From CAZVFE01 sp964626405 (GTDB lineage: Bacteria; Bacteroidota; Bacteroidia; Cytophagales; Spirosomataceae), in contig CAZVFE010000019.1 of the NCBI GenBank assembly GCA_964626405.1, forward strand, positions 1 to 28,366: a stretch of 28,366 nucleotides of DNA, written 5' to 3'. The position numbers and the translations under genes are program-made. The notes under the pieces are model-generated. The model made no database searches. It was given only the letters and a program-made list of their open reading frames with translations, and was not told the origin of the DNA. Positions 25,069 through 28,366 of this stretch are shown one piece after another. The number at the start of each line of letters is the position of its first letter. The first letter of the stretch is position 1.

Positions 25069-26175
25069 ATGGATAATAATTCAATTAAAATAGAATCTGA
25101 TTTTCAAATTTTATTAAAATTTGTCCTGAAAGAATGGATGATATTTTTAAAAATATTTAAGAAAAAATATTGGTTATTTCTGATTGGATCTTTAATTTTT
25201 TCAGGAGGAATTGGTAGTTATATCTATTTTACACCCGGGAAATTTATTTCCAATACCCGATTTTTCTTGAACTCTGATCCACTTAGTACAGGAAATAATT
25301 TTAATAGTATCTCTGCAGTGACTAATTTATTAGGCATTGGAGATGCCCTGAACACAGTTTCAGAACGGTCCAGACAAACTTTTTTTAGTGAATCATTAAT
25401 TAAAAATGTTCTATTTAATGAAGTAGTAATTGGGGGTAAAAAGGATTTAATCATTAATCATTTTATTGAGTTAGAAAATCTTAGAGAAGAGTGGGAAAGT
25501 TCTTCAATAGAAATGATTTCTAGGGTTTCAGATTTTAAAATAAAACCTGAAAATAAAAATTATCAAGACAGGGATGCCTCACTACAAATTAGATTAGTTT
25601 TAAATAAAATACTTAGTCCCAAAGATTTGTTTTATGGAGTATCTCTTGATCCAAAATCTGGAATTATTACCATTCAGGTTAGACATGAAAGTGAAGAGTT
25701 TTCCTTAATATTTAATGAAATTTTAAATCAAGAATTTATTAATTTTAATTATTCTATTATTCAAAATCTTGGACAAAAAAATGAATTATTTGTTCGGAAT
25801 AAAGTTGATAGTCTTCAGAGAAAAATTAATTCAATAAATAGACAGATATCCCAATATCAGGATGGAAATAAATATTTAATCTTTGATAAAGATAAGTTGA
25901 AACAAAGGGAATTAAATAAGCAATTAGAACAAACCTACTACCTTTTTGTGGAGGCTAAAAAGAATCAAGAAATTTTAGAATTATTGAATAATAATTTAAA
26001 ACCAGCGGTAACGGTTGTTTCTAAGCCCTTTTATCCTTTGAATTATACCAAAAGATCTACTCTTAAATATTCGATTTTCGGATTTTTATTAGGGTTTTTG
26101 GTCGTCTATTTTATTTTTAGAGGACAAATTTTTTTAAAAGGAATTAATGAGTGGAGATCCCAGAATATTACATAG
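25069..26175 (+). CDS. Wzz-type polysaccharide chain-length protein
   Basis: Polysaccharide co-polymerase family protein of the inner membrane, 368 residues. The first membrane helix is at about 34-54 (YWLFLIGSLIFSGGIGSYIY), preceded by a basic cytoplasmic segment. A periplasmic region of about 275 residues with coiled-coil character follows (SLQRKINSINRQISQYQDG). Then comes the Pro-containing stretch VVSKPFYPLNYTKRS and a second helix at about 333-351 (SIFGFLLGFLVVYFIF). It ends after a short basic tail and has no tyrosine-kinase domain, and no separate kinase gene follows. It is nearly contiguous with the SLBB gene, so the two likely act as one export and length-control unit. The stop overlaps the hflX stop region by 8 bp. 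Confidence 0.88.
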   Translation: MDNNSIKIESDFQILLKFVLKEWMIFLKIFKKKYWLFLIGSLIFSGGIGSYIYFTPGKFISNTRFFLNSDPLSTGNNFNSISAVTNLLGIGDALNTVSERSRQTFFSESLIKNVLFNEVVIGGKKDLIINHFIELENLREEWESSSIEMISRVSDFKIKPENKNYQDRDASLQIRLVLNKILSPKDLFYGVSLDPKSGIITIQVRHESEEFSLIFNEILNQEFINFNYSIIQNLGQKNELFVRNKVDSLQRKINSINRQISQYQDGNKYLIFDKDKLKQRELNKQLEQTYYLFVEAKKNQEILELLNNNLKPAVTVVSKPFYPLNYTKRSTLKYSIFGFLLGFLVVYFIFRGQIFLKGINEWRSQNIT

Positions 26176-27421
26176 GCAAGTAACCATCACTAAAACTATT
26201 TAAATGGCCCCCATTCAACCAATTTGGAAAAATGGTGAAATGCTTTTCCTTAATTAATTCAAATAATTGGTTTCTCAAATCCTCCATATTTGATTTATTA
26301 ATAGCAGAAATAAAAATGGTTTTAACAATTTGATTTTTCCAATGACTCCTTTCTAATAAGGCTAAAACCCGCTCTTCCTTGGAAAGGATTTTCTCCCCAT
26401 TTTCATCCATATTTTCTGAAAAATAGATCTCTTCCACTTTGAATTTATCAATCTTATTGAATACCAAAATCATTGGTTTATCATTCGCGCCAATTTCGCC
26501 TAATATCGTATTGACGATTTCAATCTGTTCTTCAAAATTTGGATGAGAGATGTCTACTACATGAACCAAAATATCAGCTTCTCTTACCTCATCTAAGGTC
26601 GATTTAAACGACTCTATTAATAGGGTAGGGAGCTTTCGGATGAATCCTACAGTGTCGGATAATAAAAATGGAATTCCATCCCAATTTACTTTCCTTACGG
26701 TTGAATCTAAAGTGGCAAATAGTTTATTTTCTGCAAATACATCCGACTTAGACAATTTATTCATTAAAGTGGATTTTCCTACATTGGTATAGCCTACTAA
26801 AGCCACCCTCGTCAATAAATCTCTGCTTTTTCTTTGTGTATAAGATTGTTTGTCTATTTTAACCAATTTATCTTTTAAAAAAGCTATTCGGTCGTTGGCA
26901 ATTCTTCGGTCTGTCTCCAATTCTTTTTCTCCCGGCCCTCTCATTCCTACTCCACCTCTTTGTTTTGAAAGGTGGGTCCACATTCTTGTTAATCTTGGCA
27001 GCATATATTGATATTGGGCCAATTCAACCTGGGTTTTTGCCTGCTGTGTTTGTGCTCGCATGGCAAAAATATTCAGAATCAATAAACTCCGATCCAATAC
27101 TTTGACCTCAATTTTATAGGATTGAAGAATATTTTCAATATTCCTTACCTGAGAAGGAGATAAATCATCATCAAATATTACTAGATCAATTTGATGATAA
27201 GCAATAAATGCCATGATTTCTTCTAGTTTACCTTTCCCTACATAGGTTCGATGATCTACTTTTGGAAGATTTTGGTGAAAGGTTGCAACAGTGTCTACCC
27301 CAGCTGTTAAGGCTAAAAATGCCAATTCATCCAAATATTCTTTGGTTTGCTCAGCTTTTTGCTGATTGGTAGTGACTGCTACCAAGATGGCTTTTTCAGA
27401 TTTTTTGTCGGTTTTAAACAA
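26168..27421 (-). CDS. hflX: Ribosome-associated GTPase HflX
   Basis: GTPase that binds the 50S subunit and splits stalled ribosomes. It has 417 residues. The N-terminal HflX domain has DTVATFHQNLPKVDHRTYVG and YVGKGKLEEIM, followed by a helical linker with RGGVGMRGPGEKELETDRR. The G domain has G1 GYTNVGKS at 210-217, switch I ATLDST, G3 DTVGFIRKLP at 256-265 and G4 NKID at 322-325. The start appears to be TTG at 27421: no ATG precedes the conserved AILVAVTT region, the next in-frame Met is near residue 70, and an in-frame TAA lies a few codons upstream. It follows atpG by 19 bp on the same strand, so co-transcription with the ATP synthase genes is plausible. Confidence 0.94.
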   Translation of the reverse strand: MFKTDKKSEKAILVAVTTNQQKAEQTKEYLDELAFLALTAGVDTVATFHQNLPKVDHRTYVGKGKLEEIMAFIAYHQIDLVIFDDDLSPSQVRNIENILQSYKIEVKVLDRSLLILNIFAMRAQTQQAKTQVELAQYQYMLPRLTRMWTHLSKQRGGVGMRGPGEKELETDRRIANDRIAFLKDKLVKIDKQSYTQRKSRDLLTRVALVGYTNVGKSTLMNKLSKSDVFAENKLFATLDSTVRKVNWDGIPFLLSDTVGFIRKLPTLLIESFKSTLDEVREADILVHVVDISHPNFEEQIEIVNTILGEIGANDKPMILVFNKIDKFKVEEIYFSENMDENGEKILSKEERVLALLERSHWKNQIVKTIFISAINKSNMEDLRNQLFELIKEKHFTIFPNWLNGGHLNSFSDGYLPM

Positions 27422-27440
27422 TCGAATTATGTATTATAGA

Positions 27441-28322
27441 TTAATTAGCAAGCGCTTCAGCTCCACCAACAATTTCTAATATTTCTTTTGTAATTGCTGC
27501 TTGTCTCGATCTATTGTATTCCAATTTCAATGCTTTCAATAATTCATTGGCATTATCAGTAGCCTTATCCATTGCAGTCATTCTAGCTCCATGCTCCGAG
27601 GCATTGGATTCTAATAATGCTCTGTAAAGACTTAACTTTAATGATTTTGGAATCAATTCATTGATGATAGTAGCTTCGTTCGGTTCAAAAATATAATCCC
27701 CGTTTGAAACAATTTCGTCTTGATTAGTGGATTGAACTAAAGGTAAAAAATCTTCAACTCGAATAATCTGAGTTGCAACATTTTTGAATTCATTATAGAT
27801 TAAATCTACCTTGTCAAACTCTTTATTTTCAAATTTAGCTAAGATATATTCTCCCACTTCCTTTGCACTATGGAAGCTTAAATCAGAATATATCTCAGTA
27901 AATTTGCCGTCAACTGAATAACCTCTTCTTGAAATATATTCATTTCCTTTCTTTCCTAAAGTAAGAACTTCTACATTTCCTTTGTCTAGTTGACTTTGAT
28001 ATTTTTCTTTAATTAAATTAATGGTGGCTTTACCGATATTGGCATTAAAAGCTCCACATAATCCTCTATCAGAAGTAACCGCTATGATTAATACACGATT
28101 TATTTCTCTAACTTCAGTATATGGATTTTCTTGTCCTGCCTCGGTTTTTGATGAAACAGTTGAAATTAGTTCAGTTAATTTTTTAGAATAAGGTCTCATT
28201 TGCAAAATAGCATCCGTAGCCCTTCTTAACTTAGCAGCAGAAACCATTTTCATTGCTTTTGTAATCTGCTGGGTAGAATTTACCGAATTTATTCTATTTC
28301 TTACTTCTTTTAATGAAGCCAT
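27441..28322 (-). CDS. atpG: ATP synthase F1 gamma subunit
   Basis: Central rotor shaft of the F1 ATPase, cytoplasmic face of the inner membrane. It has 293 residues, normal length. The N-terminal helix carries LKEVRNRINSVNSTQQITKA then MKMVSAAKLRRA. The core has ITSDRGLCGAFNAN-like residues (seen as VTSDRGLCGAFNANIGKA), and the C-terminal helix has NRSRQAAITKEILEIVGGAEAL, both diagnostic. It starts ATG at 28322, 44 bp from the window edge; atpA would be expected next on the same strand beyond the edge. hflX follows. Confidence 0.97.
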   Translation of the reverse strand: MASLKEVRNRINSVNSTQQITKAMKMVSAAKLRRATDAILQMRPYSKKLTELISTVSSKTEAGQENPYTEVREINRVLIIAVTSDRGLCGAFNANIGKATINLIKEKYQSQLDKGNVEVLTLGKKGNEYISRRGYSVDGKFTEIYSDLSFHSAKEVGEYILAKFENKEFDKVDLIYNEFKNVATQIIRVEDFLPLVQSTNQDEIVSNGDYIFEPNEATIINELIPKSLKLSLYRALLESNASEHGARMTAMDKATDNANELLKALKLEYNRSRQAAITKEILEIVGGAEALAN

Positions 28323-28366
28323 AATTTTAATTTATTAAAAATCTAAAGCCTTTGAACTATGAACTA

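Overview
The window is a stretch of AT-rich bacterial chromosome (roughly one third G+C by eye). It carries 18 protein genes, one of them cut by the left edge, and one tRNA. The gene set points to Bacteroidota, most likely the Cytophagales side. It includes a GldG-type protein, the Bacteroidota-style arginine operon (GNAT-argG-argC-argD), a SecA of about 1,100 residues, a long multi-SLBB export protein, and TAnnTTTG-type promoter elements. Nearly all genes are housekeeping. I see no transposase, integrase, phage gene, toxin-antitoxin pair or CRISPR array.

Layout from left to right. (1) Bases 1-3663, plus strand: the C-terminal half of pyrD, then ftsK, then a lolA-like gene that overlaps ftsK by one base. 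(2) Bases 3655-8726, minus strand: a PpiD/SurA-like foldase, a strong terminator, then gldG and dnaN. (3) Bases 8820-12791, minus strand: a tight arginine operon, read GNAT acetyltransferase, argG, argC, argD. A regulatory-looking gap of 235 bp follows. (4) Bases 13027-14049, plus: proB, with a promoter so close to its ATG that the mRNA may be leaderless. (5) Bases 14051-17407, minus: secA. (6) Bases 17507-17992, plus: a small uncharacterised membrane protein, divergent from secA. (7) Bases 17973-22066, minus: an alcohol dehydrogenase followed by a three-gene ABC export module (lipoprotein adaptor, MacB/LolC-type permease, ATPase). (8) Bases 22155-22226, plus: tRNA-Arg(CCU), then a perfect 27-bp palindrome. 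(9) Bases 22340-26175, plus: a two-gene polysaccharide-export module (SLBB protein and Wzz-like protein). (10) Bases 26168-28322, minus: hflX and atpG, presumably the tail of an ATP synthase locus beyond the right edge.

How the genes work together. FtsK and LolA share an operon order also known from E. coli. The arginine operon supplies steps from glutamate acylation to argininosuccinate, with proB (proline) divergent across the gap. SecA, the foldase, the LolA-like carrier, GldG, the ABC export module and the SLBB/Wzz pair all serve the cell envelope. All four convergent gene pairs meet with a 1-bp gap or with overlapping stop codons.

I found no clearly new multi-gene defence or metabolic system. 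The observations most worth a second look are the cysteine-motif acetyltransferase heading the arginine operon, the 19-bp and 27-bp perfect palindromes, the 21-bp coding minisatellite in ftsK, the SecA C-terminus without the zinc motif, and the orphan SLBB/Wzz pair.
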